A stretch of DNA of 64,000 nt from Mucilaginibacter mali. Lineage in GTDB: Bacteria; Bacteroidota; Bacteroidia; Sphingobacteriales; Sphingobacteriaceae. Below, piece by piece: positions 8,097-17,351 of this stretch. The notes under the pieces were generated by a model. The model ran no database searches and was not told where the DNA came from. It worked only from the letters and a program-made list of their open reading frames with translations. The stretch is taken from the NCBI RefSeq assembly GCF_013283875.1, contig NZ_CP054139.1:2294001-2358000 (forward strand), written 5' to 3'. Positions within the stretch are counted from its first letter, which is position 1. Every line of letters starts with the position of its first letter. The position numbers and the translations under genes are program-made.

Positions 8097-9554
8097 ATGG
8101 AGAAGACAAATAACAAGCTGCAGCGCAGCTTCTATAAATGGCACCGGATATTGGGATTGATCGCCCTGGTGCCCATTATGGGTTGGACACTGAGCGGTCT
8201 CTCCCACCCATTCATGTCCAACTGGTTCAGGCCTTTTATCCCGCAGGAAAGCTACACGCTGCCGACAATAGCCGAAATGAAGCCGGCATTAAGTTTAACG
8301 CAAGTGCTGGATCAAAACCACATCAATGAACTGCGGAACTTTGGACTGGTACGCTTCAAGGGGCAAACCTATTATCAAATACTGCAAAAGGACAGTGTAT
8401 GTAATTATTATTCAGCTACCGATGGCAAGCTATTGCCCGGTGCAGATAAGTCCTACGCAGTTTACCTTGCCCGGTACTTTACCCAGGATTCAGTATCGAA
8501 GATCAGGTCCATCAGCCTGCAAACCAAATTCGACGCGCAATATCAACCCATTAACCGCCTGCTGCCGGTATGGAAAGTCAGTTTAGATCGTCCTGACGGT
8601 ATGGATATTTATATAGAAACCAGTCAAAGCCGTATGGGCACATTCAATAATAATACCCGTAAGGTAATGTTGGGCGTGTTTGAGCAAATGCACACCTGGG
8701 ATTTTATGGCTGATTGGTTTGGCGATAGTTTCAGGTTAATATTTTTGAACTGTGTCGTCGGCATACTGTTTCTATCGCTAATAAGTGGCGTTGTGATTTA
8801 CGGCTTCTTTTGGAAGCGGTTTAAGGAAATAGCGCAAAAGCGCAAGGCTAAGGGCACGGATTATAGACGAATTACCCATCGTTACCATCGGCAGTTGGGA
8901 TTGATCATGTCGTTTATTATGCTGCTATTTTTTAGCAGCGCCCTGTTCCATTTACTGGTGAAGCTGCATAATATACAGCCCGCCCATACGGAATATGAGC
9001 AACTGATCAACCGGAGCGAATTAAAAAGTGATAACCTGCATCTGCCAATAGCCGATACACTGGCTACCAAACAGGCATTGGTGAAAATGTATGATGAAGA
9101 TGTGTACTACCAGGTTACCGACTATAAAAAGAACATCCATTACTACAGCACTGTTGATGGCGCCGAATCACCGTATGGCGATATCAACTTCGCGGAATAC
9201 CTGGCCTACTTCTACCGCCATAAACCCGGAGACCGGGAGGAGAAGATAAATATGAAGGCTGAACCGGTCAGGCAGTTCACCAACGAGTATGGCTTTATCA
9301 ACAAGCGCCTGCCGGTAGTTAAAGTGAGTTATCCGGGTAACGATAACTGGTACGTGGAAACATCAACCGGTAAACTGGCCACTCATGTGGCCGGGATAGA
9401 CCGCGCCGAGGGCCTGTCGTTCATCTTCCTGCACAAATTCTTCTGGATGACCTGGGCGGGTAAGGATATCCGCGATGTGGTGAGTATCTTGTGCGCCTTA
9501 AGTATTTTAATAGTAGCATTATTAGGCTTCGCGGCCTTTATCAAAACTAAGTAA
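8097..9554 (+). CDS. PepSY-associated transmembrane protein
   Basis: 485 residues with four predicted membrane helices near 16-40, 218-243, 264-290 and 462-482, enclosing two periplasmic PepSY-like regions that share the phrases NRLLPVWKVSLD and NKRLPVVKVSYP, an internal duplication. Proteins of this class accompany TonB receptors and are thought to act as inner-membrane reductases or accessory proteins for iron or copper. Histidines lie in or near helices (SHPFM, HRYHRQLG, HKFFW) and could bind haem or metal. The start codon is 3 nt after the receptor stop. Confidence 0.88.
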   Translation: MEKTNNKLQRSFYKWHRILGLIALVPIMGWTLSGLSHPFMSNWFRPFIPQESYTLPTIAEMKPALSLTQVLDQNHINELRNFGLVRFKGQTYYQILQKDSVCNYYSATDGKLLPGADKSYAVYLARYFTQDSVSKIRSISLQTKFDAQYQPINRLLPVWKVSLDRPDGMDIYIETSQSRMGTFNNNTRKVMLGVFEQMHTWDFMADWFGDSFRLIFLNCVVGILFLSLISGVVIYGFFWKRFKEIAQKRKAKGTDYRRITHRYHRQLGLIMSFIMLLFFSSALFHLLVKLHNIQPAHTEYEQLINRSELKSDNLHLPIADTLATKQALVKMYDEDVYYQVTDYKKNIHYYSTVDGAESPYGDINFAEYLAYFYRHKPGDREEKINMKAEPVRQFTNEYGFINKRLPVVKVSYPGNDNWYVETSTGKLATHVAGIDRAEGLSFIFLHKFFWMTWAGKDIRDVVSILCALSILIVALLGFAAFIKTK

Positions 9555-9556
9555 TT

Positions 9557-9763
9557 ATGAAAAAATATATCATCATAGCTTCATGCACACTGCTTACATT
9601 TGTCGCGGCGTGCGGTAATACCTATCAGCAAAAAACAACACCGGCAACAAAGGCTAAAAACGCCAAACAATATACCTGTACCATGCACCCCGAAGTGTTG
9701 AAAAACGAACCGGGCCTGTGCCCAAAATGCGGGATGGAACTGGTAGAAAAAACGAACAAATAA
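9557..9763 (+). CDS. Heavy-metal-binding domain lipoprotein
   Basis: 68 residues. The lipobox (FVAACG, cysteine about 19) marks a lipoprotein. The rest is one heavy-metal-binding (YHS-like, HMBD) unit: YTCTMHPEVLKNEPGLCPKC start with paired cysteines, histidine and methionine, ending GMEL. This motif is typical of CusB/CopA-linked copper carriers. It sits 2 nt behind the PepSY gene in the same run. Confidence 0.9.
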   Translation: MKKYIIIASCTLLTFVAACGNTYQQKTTPATKAKNAKQYTCTMHPEVLKNEPGLCPKCGMELVEKTNK

Positions 9764-9776
9764 AACATACATCAAC

Positions 9777-10187
9777 ATGAAGACAAAAATATTAGTGGCA
9801 TTATTAGTGGTAATGTCAGCCATGAGTGGTTGTAAAGACGAAAAGGCTGAAGAAAAAGCAGGTATGGACGCAGTAATTAAACTGCACGATAAAGCCATGG
9901 GCAACAGCGAATTGGCCATTAAAAATAAAGTGGTGATTGATAGCCTGGCTAAATTGAGCAACAGCCTAAACTTTATTACAGAACTGAATGCCCTGAGCAA
10001 GCAGCTGTCAACTGCCGATGAGGCCATGGAGGACTGGATGCACAAATTCAACCCCGATTTTACCGGTAAATCGCATACCGAAATTATGGATTACCTTGCC
10101 AAACAAAAGGCGCAGGTGCAACAGGTTGATTCGATGCTGATCATCGCGAACAAGGCTGCCGAAAAACGCTTACCGAAAACGAAATGA
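9777..10187 (+). CDS. Small helical lipoprotein of unknown function
   Basis: 136 residues with a lipobox (MSGCKD, cysteine about 19). The remainder is predominantly helical and charged, with coiled-coil character (AVIKLHDKAMGNSELAIKNK). A methionine/histidine patch (EAMEDWMHKFNPDF) is near 82-95. No catalytic motif is visible. Its stop overlaps the start of the SCO gene by 4 nt, tying it to respiratory copper handling. Confidence 0.8.
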   Translation: MKTKILVALLVVMSAMSGCKDEKAEEKAGMDAVIKLHDKAMGNSELAIKNKVVIDSLAKLSNSLNFITELNALSKQLSTADEAMEDWMHKFNPDFTGKSHTEIMDYLAKQKAQVQQVDSMLIIANKAAEKRLPKTK

Positions 10188-10843
10188 GAAAAATATTGAT
10201 CCTATTAAGCTGCGTTGCTATCGGCATATCAGCTTGTAAATCTGGCGCTGGTAATAATAACGCTTTGCCAATACTGGGCAACCGCGAAGCCGTAACTAAA
10301 ACGGTGGATGGCAAAACCGTAACCGATACCGTTTACCAAACCATCCCGGCTTTTAAGTTTGTGAACCAGTATGGCGATAGCATCACCAACAAAAACCTGA
10401 ACGGGATGATCTATGTGGCCGATTTCTTCTTCACCAGTTGCCCCTCTATTTGCCCGGTAATGCACCGCAACATGCTTAACGTGTATAACGAGTTTAAAAA
10501 TGTGGCCAATTTTAAGATCCTGTCGCATACCATCGACCCGAAATACGACAGCGTTGCCGTAATGAAAAAGTATGCCGATAAGCTGGACATCAGCGGGCAA
10601 AGCTGGTGGTTTTTGCAGGGCAAAAAGGAGGAGACCTACAAGCTGGCCGAAAGCTACCTGGCTCACGCCGCCGATGATGCCAAAGCGCCTGGCGGGCACA
10701 TTCACGATGGCTACTTCCTGCTGATCGACAAGCAAAAGCATATCCGCGGCGCTTACGATGGTACCGATGCCGCGCAGGTAACCAAACTAATTGCAGATAT
10801 CAAGATCCTGCAAGCCGAACCCGACCAAAGCATGGCCCAATGA
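10184..10843 (+). CDS. SCO1/SenC-family copper chaperone lipoprotein
   Basis: 219 residues. The lipobox (ISACKS) is followed by a thioredoxin-like SCO domain. The copper-binding CxxxC is in FFFTSCPSICPVMHRNM near 83-97, and the third ligand histidine is in GGHIHDGYF near 163-171. SCO proteins deliver copper to the CuA site of cytochrome c oxidase. It overlaps both neighbours by 4 nt, which indicates translational coupling with the upstream lipoprotein and the downstream cytochrome c. Confidence 0.92.
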   Translation: MRKILILLSCVAIGISACKSGAGNNNALPILGNREAVTKTVDGKTVTDTVYQTIPAFKFVNQYGDSITNKNLNGMIYVADFFFTSCPSICPVMHRNMLNVYNEFKNVANFKILSHTIDPKYDSVAVMKKYADKLDISGQSWWFLQGKKEETYKLAESYLAHAADDAKAPGGHIHDGYFLLIDKQKHIRGAYDGTDAAQVTKLIADIKILQAEPDQSMAQ

Positions 10844-11256
10844 GATCGATAGCAATAATAAGCGCGCTTTTAATAGTGGTTGCCCTGATAGCATCGTGCC
10901 AAACAGAGCAACAGGTGGAATTTAACCGATACTATGCTACCGGGGCAGCCGTTTACCAGGCGCATTGCCAAAACTGTCACGGCGATAAAGGTCAGGGACT
11001 GGCGGCATTGATACCGCCATTAACAGATACCACTTATCTAAGGAAGAACCGCGCCGCCCTACCCTGCGCCATGCAGTTGGGCGTTAATGGTAAAATTACC
11101 GTTAGCGGAAAGGAGTTTGAAGGCCAGATGCCGGCTACCGAGTTAACGCCGATAGAAATTGCCGAGGTGCTGACCTATGTTACTAACTCGTTTGGAAATA
11201 AGCAGGGGTTGATAAGTGATACGGAGGTGGAAAAGGGATTGAAGGGATGTAAGTAA
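10840..11256 (+). CDS. Monohaem cytochrome c lipoprotein
   Basis: 138 residues, with a lipobox near 20 (IASCQT). The haem-binding CQNCHG is near 44-49 and the likely axial methionine is in FEGQMPATELTP near 93-104. It is a short c-type cytochrome, probably an electron carrier in the periplasm. It is the last gene of the run and is followed by a palindromic repeat. Confidence 0.9.
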   Translation: MRSIAIISALLIVVALIASCQTEQQVEFNRYYATGAAVYQAHCQNCHGDKGQGLAALIPPLTDTTYLRKNRAALPCAMQLGVNGKITVSGKEFEGQMPATELTPIEIAEVLTYVTNSFGNKQGLISDTEVEKGLKGCK

Positions 11257-11268
11257 GTAGCCCCCCTC

Positions 11269-11357
11269 GTCATTGCGAGCGAATCGTGGCAATCCCCGAA
11301 ATACAGAGCGGATCTGCTTACCGGGGATTGCCACGTCGCTTCGCTTCTCGCAATGAC
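11269..11357. repeat. Intergenic inverted repeat, family B copy 1
   Basis: GTCATTGCGAGCGAATCGTGG start with the reverse arm CCACGTCGCTTCGCTTCTCG then CAATGAC. It lies between the cytochrome c gene and rnpB; its right arm ends 12 nt before the rnpB -7 element. Confidence 0.87.
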
Positions 11358-11368
11358 GCGTTTTTTAT

Positions 11369-11376
11369 TACCTTTG
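11369..11376 (+). promoter_or_regulatory. Promoter -7 element of rnpB
   Basis: TACCTTTG, a perfect TAnnTTTG, sits about 5 nt before the inferred 5' end of RNase P RNA. No clear TTG lies 20 nt upstream; that region is the end of the palindromic repeat. Confidence 0.55.
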
Positions 11377-11380
11377 CCCC

Positions 11381-11757
11381 ATAGCAAATCGTTCTATCGC
11401 TGCTCCGCTTCGGCGGGGCAGAGGAAAGTCCGGGCAACACAGAGCATCCTGCTTCCTAACGGGAAGGCGCCGTCAGCCGGCGACAGCAAGTGCCACAGAG
11501 AATATACCGCCCTCAATTTATTGGGGGTAAGGGTGAAAACGTGAGGTAAGAGCTCACGGCTTTTCCGGGCGACCGGGATCGCGGTAAACCTCAGGAGTTG
11601 AAAGACCAAATAGGTGCCGGAAGCGGGGCGGCTCGTCTCCTTTTCGCAAGAAATGCCGGCATGGGTAGGTCGTTTAAGATGTGCAGCAATGTACATAACA
11701 GATTAATGATAGAAGTTGCCGAAAGGCAAAACAGAACCCGGCTTACAGCTTTGCTGC
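11381..11757 (+). ncRNA. rnpB: RNase P RNA, bacterial class A
   Basis: Catalytic RNA of RNase P, which matures tRNA 5' ends. The conserved segments are all present in order: GAGGAAAGTCCGGGC (P4 5' side), GGTAAGAGCTCAC after GTGAAAACGTGA, GGTAAACC, and the terminal ACAGAACCCGGCTTAC (P4 3' side). Closing pairing AGCAAA (near 11383) with TTTGCT (near 11750) defines approximate ends. The ends are inferred, not exact. Confidence 0.95.
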
Positions 11758-11763
11758 TGATAT

Positions 11764-11796
11764 TTGCCCCCTTGTAAAAAAGGGGGCATTTTTTTT
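11764..11796 (+). terminator. Terminator of rnpB
   Basis: TGCCCCCTTGTAAAAAAGG then GGGCA form a strong stem followed by eight T residues. Confidence 0.8.
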
Positions 11797-11868
11797 AACA
11801 CAAAACCCAAAGTGTTTTGTTTACTATACAAATTTTATACATTTACTAAATTCAACCCCATACTGCTA

Positions 11869-13248
11869 ATGGCAAAGATCCTTATTATTGACGATGAGCG
11901 GGCAATCCGCAATACCCTGCGAGAAATATTAGAATACGAAGATTATACGGTTGAAGATGTAGATAACGGCATCGACGGGTTAAGCATGATCCGCGATAAC
12001 GATTACGATCTGGTGCTGTGCGACATTAAAATGAACCGCATGGACGGCATGGAAGTGCTGAGTGAGGGCCTGCAAATAAAGCCCGATCTGCCCTTTATCA
12101 TGATATCCGGTCACGGAACAGTTGAGACCGCTGTTGAGGCCAGCAAAAAGGGCGCGTTCGATTTTATCAGCAAACCGCCCGATCTGAACCGCTTGCTGAT
12201 CACCGTCCGCAACGCTTTAGACCGTGGCAGCCTGGTTACCGAAACCAAGGTATTAAAACGCAAAGCATCTAAAACCCGCGAGATACTGGGTTCAACACAG
12301 CCTATACATAAAATTAAGGAAACCATCGATCGTGTTGCTCCTACCGATGCACGTGTACTGATCACTGGCGCTAACGGTGCCGGTAAGGAATTGGTAGCCC
12401 GCTGGCTGCACGAAAAATCGAACAGGGCTAATGCGCCATTAATTGAAGTAAACTGCGCGGCTATCCCGTCAGAACTGATCGAAAGTGAACTGTTCGGGCA
12501 CGAGAAAGGTTCGTTCACTTCGGCGGTAAAACAGCGTATCGGCAAGTTCGAATCGGCCAGTGGTGGCACCTTGTTTTTGGACGAAATTGGCGATATGAGT
12601 CTATCCGCACAGGCTAAAGTGTTGCGCGCCTTGCAGGAAAATAAGATAACCCGCGTAGGCGGCGAAAAGGAAATTGATGTAGATGTGCGCGTAGTAGCGG
12701 CAACCAACAAAGATCTGCTAAAGGAAATTGAAGCCGGTAACTTCCGTATGGACTTGTACCACCGCCTCAGTGTGATCCTGATCCATGTACCACCGCTTAT
12801 TGAGCGTCGTGATGACATCCCGCTGCTTACCCAAAGCTTTTTAGAGGAAATTTGCGGCGAATACGGCATGCCGGTAAAACGTGTGTCTGAAGCCGGAATG
12901 GAAGCGCTGAAAGCCCTGCCATGGACAGGTAATATCCGCGAATTGCGTAACATGGTAGAGCGCCTGATCATCCTGAGCGATAAGGTAATTACCGATGTTG
13001 ATGTACGTTCGTTCGCTAACCCCTCGGCGCCGGTTACGGCTACCGCAGGCGCGGCGGCTGCGCCTGAAACAGATTTCGATCAGTTTAAAAACTTCCAGGA
13101 ATATAAGGATTATGCCGAACGCGAGTATATCAAGTTCAAGCTGGAGAAGAATAACTGGAACGTATCAAAAACTGCCGACGATATCGACATACAGCGCAGC
13201 CACCTGTATAGCAAAATAGAGAAGTTTGGATTAAAGAGAGGGGAATAA
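11869..13248 (+). CDS. NtrC-like sigma-54-type response regulator with altered GAFTGA
   Basis: 459 residues. A receiver domain (1-120, phospho-acceptor D52, K102), an AAA+ domain (about 138-370; Walker A GANGAGKE 167-174, Walker B FLDEIGD) and a C-terminal Fis-type helix-turn-helix (WNVSKTADDIDIQRSHLYSK) are in order. The sigma-54 contact loop, normally GAFTGA, reads GSFTSA at 214-219, so whether it activates sigma-54 promoters is open. The frame is open back to 11764, inside the rnpB terminator; the ATG at 11869 begins the canonical MAKILIIDDE. No partner kinase is adjacent. Confidence 0.93.
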   Translation: MAKILIIDDERAIRNTLREILEYEDYTVEDVDNGIDGLSMIRDNDYDLVLCDIKMNRMDGMEVLSEGLQIKPDLPFIMISGHGTVETAVEASKKGAFDFISKPPDLNRLLITVRNALDRGSLVTETKVLKRKASKTREILGSTQPIHKIKETIDRVAPTDARVLITGANGAGKELVARWLHEKSNRANAPLIEVNCAAIPSELIESELFGHEKGSFTSAVKQRIGKFESASGGTLFLDEIGDMSLSAQAKVLRALQENKITRVGGEKEIDVDVRVVAATNKDLLKEIEAGNFRMDLYHRLSVILIHVPPLIERRDDIPLLTQSFLEEICGEYGMPVKRVSEAGMEALKALPWTGNIRELRNMVERLIILSDKVITDVDVRSFANPSAPVTATAGAAAAPETDFDQFKNFQEYKDYAEREYIKFKLEKNNWNVSKTADDIDIQRSHLYSKIEKFGLKRGE

Positions 13249-13262
13249 CCCCCTCTTTTTAT
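13236..13262 (+). terminator. Terminator overlapping the response-regulator stop codon
   Basis: AGAGGGGAATAACCCCCTCT followed by TTTTTATT; the loop contains the TAA stop. Confidence 0.7.
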
Positions 13263-13269
13263 TGTTATC

Positions 13270-13545
13270 ATGCCTGAGAAACTTTTAAAATTATCTTTTT
13301 ACATAACATTAATAGAAGCTATTGCGGCATTTGTATTTGTATTCGTCAGTATCAGCAATCCCAACCCGGGCGCAGAATTAGGGCCATTAGTGTTGGCAGG
13401 TTTTTATGGGGTAACGGCTGTATATTACGTATTAATTGCTTTGGCTATCTATATTATATCGTATAAAAAAAATTCGCCTTATATTGTATTGATATCCTGG
13501 CTATTACTTGATTCTGTGCCGGTCTATTTTTATTTCTTTGGGTGA
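13270..13545 (+). CDS. Small three-helix membrane protein, unknown
   Basis: 91 residues, almost entirely hydrophobic, with three membrane helices near 8-28, 37-64 and 72-90. There are no charged catalytic residues. No family is recognised. It begins 8 nt after the terminator of the response regulator, so it probably has its own promoter or depends on read-through. Confidence 0.6.
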   Translation: MPEKLLKLSFYITLIEAIAAFVFVFVSISNPNPGAELGPLVLAGFYGVTAVYYVLIALAIYIISYKKNSPYIVLISWLLLDSVPVYFYFFG

Positions 13546-13582
13546 TAGCCACGCGGCATCTAATTACTAAAACGATATAACT

Positions 13583-14056
13583 ATGTTCAAAAGGCTAATA
13601 TTAACTTGCATTGTATCTATGTTTTTTTTTCATGCATACAGCCAGTCTTTGGTTACTGATACCACCATGGCTACCTATTTAAAAAAACACCGCTACATAT
13701 TGCTAAGCGATAGCAGCCACTTGCCCCAGCCTGTTATGCCGTTTTATGCCTCGATTATGGAATTTGCACATGGCGACCGTGCCTATTTAAAAAATTGCTA
13801 TATCCCAGCCGGCGGCGCGCTCGACGAGCAATACACCCTAACTATCACTTTAATAGATATTACCGGCATAAGCGTAATAAAAAAATATGATGAGGATAAG
13901 GCCGCGAATGTAAAAACGTATGGTGGCCCCGGAGAAATGCCTATAGTTATGTCAGGAAAAAATCCCCCTTTCCCAAGCGGCAACTTAAGCGGGCGTGATG
14001 GCAAGCTGGTTATTAGTAAATTGATTGGTAAGATTGATTTTAAACTTGCAAAGTAA
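13583..14056 (+). CDS. Secreted hypothetical protein
   Basis: 157 residues with a signal peptide (about 1-21, ending AYSQS). The mature part has no motif I recognise; segments such as YTLTITLIDITGISVIKKYDED look like beta strands. A GGPGEMP turn lies near 113. It is convergent with the AAA ATPase 8 nt downstream. Confidence 0.65.
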   Translation: MFKRLILTCIVSMFFFHAYSQSLVTDTTMATYLKKHRYILLSDSSHLPQPVMPFYASIMEFAHGDRAYLKNCYIPAGGALDEQYTLTITLIDITGISVIKKYDEDKAANVKTYGGPGEMPIVMSGKNPPFPSGNLSGRDGKLVISKLIGKIDFKLAK

Positions 14057-14063
14057 GCAGCTG

Positions 14064-14798
14064 TTAGCCCTTCATCAAATGATGCAGGTATAAGTCTGGG
14101 TTGTTCAAAAACGATTTGGTAAAGCTAAAATGCTCCGTGTCTTCATAATTAGTTTCGTGTACGCCATTCTCATCAAACTGCAAAATGGTGGCATTAGGGT
14201 AGCAGATCAATATGGGCGAGTGCGTGGCGATAAGGAATTGGGCGCGACCGCTTCGCTCCAGTTCATGTATAACCGACATAAAGGCCAGGATACGTGCCGG
14301 CGACAAGGCTGCCTCGGGCTCGTCGAGGATGTAAATACCCGATTCGAACTGGTTGCTGAATAAGGACAGGAACGATTCGCCGTGCGACTGCTCATGCAGC
14401 GACCGCCCACCATAACCCATCAGCGCGCGACCATCCTCGGCAGCCAGTTCATCAAGATAAGACGCGAAATTAAAGAAGCTTTCGGCCCGCATAAAAAAGC
14501 CGTTACTGATCCGTTTCGGGTTCCAGCCCAATTGCAGGTGCCGCGCCAGTGCCGATTCGTAACCCTCAAACCGGTAACCGGTATTTATATTATGGTTTCG
14601 GTTGCCCCCACGCAGGTTAAAACCACATTGCTCGGCAATGGCTTCCAGTAAGGTAGATTTCCCTGACCCATTCTCCCCTACAAAAAAGGTTACATTGCTT
14701 TTCAGCTTTAGCTGCAACCCTTTATTAAGGCTTGGGATGTGCTGCAGGTAGGTACCATCGGTTAGCGCGGGGACAGATATGTTGGATAAAAGCGGCAC
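14064..14798 (-). CDS. Stand-alone AAA/ABC-type ATPase
   Basis: 244 residues. Walker A is FFVGENGSGKSTLLEAIAEQ (about 39-58). A signature-like stretch HGESFLSLFSNQFESGIY precedes Walker B YILDEPEAALSP (about 150-165), and a switch histidine follows in LIATHSPILI. The arrangement is that of the small SMC/RecF-like ATPases (AAA_15/AAA_21) rather than a transporter. No nuclease or partner gene is adjacent, so the role is unknown. Confidence 0.82.
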   Translation of the reverse strand: MPLLSNISVPALTDGTYLQHIPSLNKGLQLKLKSNVTFFVGENGSGKSTLLEAIAEQCGFNLRGGNRNHNINTGYRFEGYESALARHLQLGWNPKRISNGFFMRAESFFNFASYLDELAAEDGRALMGYGGRSLHEQSHGESFLSLFSNQFESGIYILDEPEAALSPARILAFMSVIHELERSGRAQFLIATHSPILICYPNATILQFDENGVHETNYEDTEHFSFTKSFLNNPDLYLHHLMKG

Positions 14799-14900
14799 AG
14801 ATTTATCTTTTGCATAATTATAGGATTAATTTCTGAAAGCGGAAATCGGAACTGCGCATTTTATCCTGTTTTATAACACTTAATTATTGGTACAATTCAT

Positions 14901-17351
14901 TTAATCATCATCCCCATCGGCGCTGGCTGTCGCTTTTACAAACGCGGCGCGTACCGGGCTGGGGGCGGTCGCGTTAATGCCTTTTATGGCTTTCCATAAC
15001 ATATTGTTCATAATGGCATCAGGCACCTTGTCAACGCCAGAAAAATCAAGACCTTTTGATAAAGCACCCAGTTTGTTATCCCTCGGGTTCAGTTCGTTAA
15101 GATTGATATTTGATGGCAAACTATTGAAGGGCGTTTTGTTTACCTGCGATGTAAAGCAGCGCCACATTGGCGTAGCCGATGCATCGTATTGGGTCATTGG
15201 CGCAAGGCCCAATATCAGCTCCATAGTGCGCAGCATGGATGAGGTAGAATACATGGTATGATCTACAAAACCACGCTTAACAAAACCACCGGCAATATAC
15301 GCGGGCGAGCGGTGGGCATCCACATGGTCGGGGCCGTTCTGAGCGTCATCTTCCAAAATAAAGATCACACTGTTTTCCCATATCGGGCTTTTGCTGATAT
15401 GTTCAACCAAACGGCCAACAGCAAGGTCATTATCAGCCACGTGGGCAAAAGGTGTAGGCCGGCCCGGCTTAGTGCCTTCGGTATGGTCAGATAGCATGCG
15501 CAATGTGCTCAGTTGCGGCACCGCGTTGATGCGCATCAGCGAGTCGAAATCCTTTTCCCATTTTTCATAGCGCAGGGTATCTGGGTCAAGCAAGTCGCGT
15601 GTAGGATACGATTTGGCGAAATGATCTTTCAGTACGGCGATCTGCGGTGTGTTATCGGCATTTATAAACTCGCCGTAGGTACGGTAGCTGATATTGGCAC
15701 GGCTGGCCGCATCCCAAATATAAAGCTTGTTTTTGCCGGTATTGCCGGTTGCGCCTTTACCGTGATGACCGTAGCTGGTAGGCCAGTTCTTTTCCATATA
15801 ATCGGTAGCATAGGCGCCCAGGCTCCAGTTGTGTCCATCGGCGCTTACCTCGCCATCTACATAAAAATTATCCAGCAGCACAAAGTTTTCGGCAAGTGCA
15901 TGGTGGTTTGGTGTAATACGTCTACCAAAAAGCAGCAGACTGGTATCGCCATTGCCTTTAGGCATATCAGACAATACCTGGTCATAAGTGCGGTTTTCCT
16001 GGATGATATAGAAAACGTGTTTAATTGGTGATTTATCCCCTACTTTAACCGGTACAGGGTTTCCGGGCTCGCCAAGGGCGCTATGCTCCTGCTGACGGCT
16101 GTAAGGCGTGTTATGATATACCGCCTGCGAATAAACAGAAAGCTGCTGCTCTTTAGGGATATCTATAATGCTCAATGTGCCCATCAGCAAGCCGCCGCCA
16201 ATGTATTGTACCGGCTGATCTTTATTGGGGTCGCCGCCATGCAGCAACACGGTTTGTTTTTTTGATATAGGGTTAGGCCCGTGAGGATTAGGCAACGACG
16301 AAAACCCCTTGCCATTTGCAACGTACAGCTTATTATCAATTACACGCACCACGCTTGGATACCAGCCGGTAGGAATAAAGCCCTGCGATTTGCTTTTCCC
16401 CGGCTGGCTTACATCAAACACGGCCAGGCAATTATTATCGGCATTGGCAATGTAAAGGGTTTTATCATCCTTGCTTAAAGCTACCGAATTGCTGGTGGTA
16501 CCGCTTAACGGTGTTGGATATACCGCGGTGTTCAGCGTTTCCAGTACTTTGTTTTGCTGCAAACTAATTACCGATACCGTATTATCATTAGCATTGGCCA
16601 CGTACAGGTATTTATTATTGTGCGACAGGCACAGGTCGTTTGGATTATCGCCTACGGCAATCGTATTGGTTACCTGGTTAAGTTTGGTATCAAAAACCGC
16701 CACTTTATCGCCGCCCCAAATACTGATGTATAGCTTTGAATTATCGGGCGATAGCAGGCAGGTGTAAGCTTCGGCCGCCAGTTTAATTTTTTGCGTAACC
16801 GCTTTGGTTTTTATATCGATAAGATAAAGACTGTTATCCTGCTTGGTCACCACGTATAAAACACCTTTCCTGTCATCAAGCGCCAGACCGGTGGGCGAGA
16901 TCATGGTAGCGTTAGCGCCTGCCCCCCAGGCTGCGCCTAATTTAATGGTGTCCTGCGCGTTCAGTTTTTTATTGCTGATATCGTAGCGGACGATCCAGTT
17001 ATTATCGCCCCCTGAAACATATAGCGAACGTTCATCGGCACTGAAAACAATACCACCCCATGCCCTGCTGATCTCTACTTTATCCAGTTCGCTGTCGGCA
17101 ACGGCATCAAGCAACTGTATGGTTTGGGTGCTTTCGCCATCGTTGGTTACCGCTGCAAAACGATGACTTTTGCTAATGGCGATATTCAGCGGCAGATCGC
17201 CCAATGGCAGGCTTTTGCCAACCGGCGTTAACGACCAGCCGTTGGGCAGCTTAACCCGGCTGCGTTCTAAGGTTTCCAAATTTTGCGCATGTAAGCCCCG
17301 GTAGCCTAAAAGCAATACGCCGGTTGCAAGTAATAGTTTATGGTACGACAC
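14901..17351 (-). CDS. Secreted YncE-like beta-propeller fused to phosphoesterase
   Basis: 816 residues with a signal peptide (about 1-22, LHAQN). The N-terminal half (about 45-370) carries YVTN/YncE-type propeller repeats (for example LYVANANDNTVSVISL and TLYIANADNNCLAVFDV). The C-terminal half (about 430-760) matches the phosphoesterase/alkaline-phosphatase-like superfamily: HVFYIIQENRTYDQVL, DGHNWS, and FILEDDAQNGPDHVDAHRSP with metal-binding aspartates and histidines. It probably hydrolyses a phosphodiester or phosphomonoester in the periplasm; the substrate is unknown. The domain order is common in Bacteroidota. Confidence 0.85.
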   Translation of the reverse strand: MSYHKLLLATGVLLLGYRGLHAQNLETLERSRVKLPNGWSLTPVGKSLPLGDLPLNIAISKSHRFAAVTNDGESTQTIQLLDAVADSELDKVEISRAWGGIVFSADERSLYVSGGDNNWIVRYDISNKKLNAQDTIKLGAAWGAGANATMISPTGLALDDRKGVLYVVTKQDNSLYLIDIKTKAVTQKIKLAAEAYTCLLSPDNSKLYISIWGGDKVAVFDTKLNQVTNTIAVGDNPNDLCLSHNNKYLYVANANDNTVSVISLQQNKVLETLNTAVYPTPLSGTTSNSVALSKDDKTLYIANADNNCLAVFDVSQPGKSKSQGFIPTGWYPSVVRVIDNKLYVANGKGFSSLPNPHGPNPISKKQTVLLHGGDPNKDQPVQYIGGGLLMGTLSIIDIPKEQQLSVYSQAVYHNTPYSRQQEHSALGEPGNPVPVKVGDKSPIKHVFYIIQENRTYDQVLSDMPKGNGDTSLLLFGRRITPNHHALAENFVLLDNFYVDGEVSADGHNWSLGAYATDYMEKNWPTSYGHHGKGATGNTGKNKLYIWDAASRANISYRTYGEFINADNTPQIAVLKDHFAKSYPTRDLLDPDTLRYEKWEKDFDSLMRINAVPQLSTLRMLSDHTEGTKPGRPTPFAHVADNDLAVGRLVEHISKSPIWENSVIFILEDDAQNGPDHVDAHRSPAYIAGGFVKRGFVDHTMYSTSSMLRTMELILGLAPMTQYDASATPMWRCFTSQVNKTPFNSLPSNINLNELNPRDNKLGALSKGLDFSGVDKVPDAIMNNMLWKAIKGINATAPSPVRAAFVKATASADGDDD

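Noticed and set aside
11764..11868. N-terminal extension of the response regulator
   Set aside because: It overlaps the rnpB terminator, and the receiver domain starts at 11869.
12111..12971. Long minus-strand open frame (286 residues) inside the response regulator
   Set aside because: Shadow of a strongly conserved plus-strand gene; no recognisable domain.
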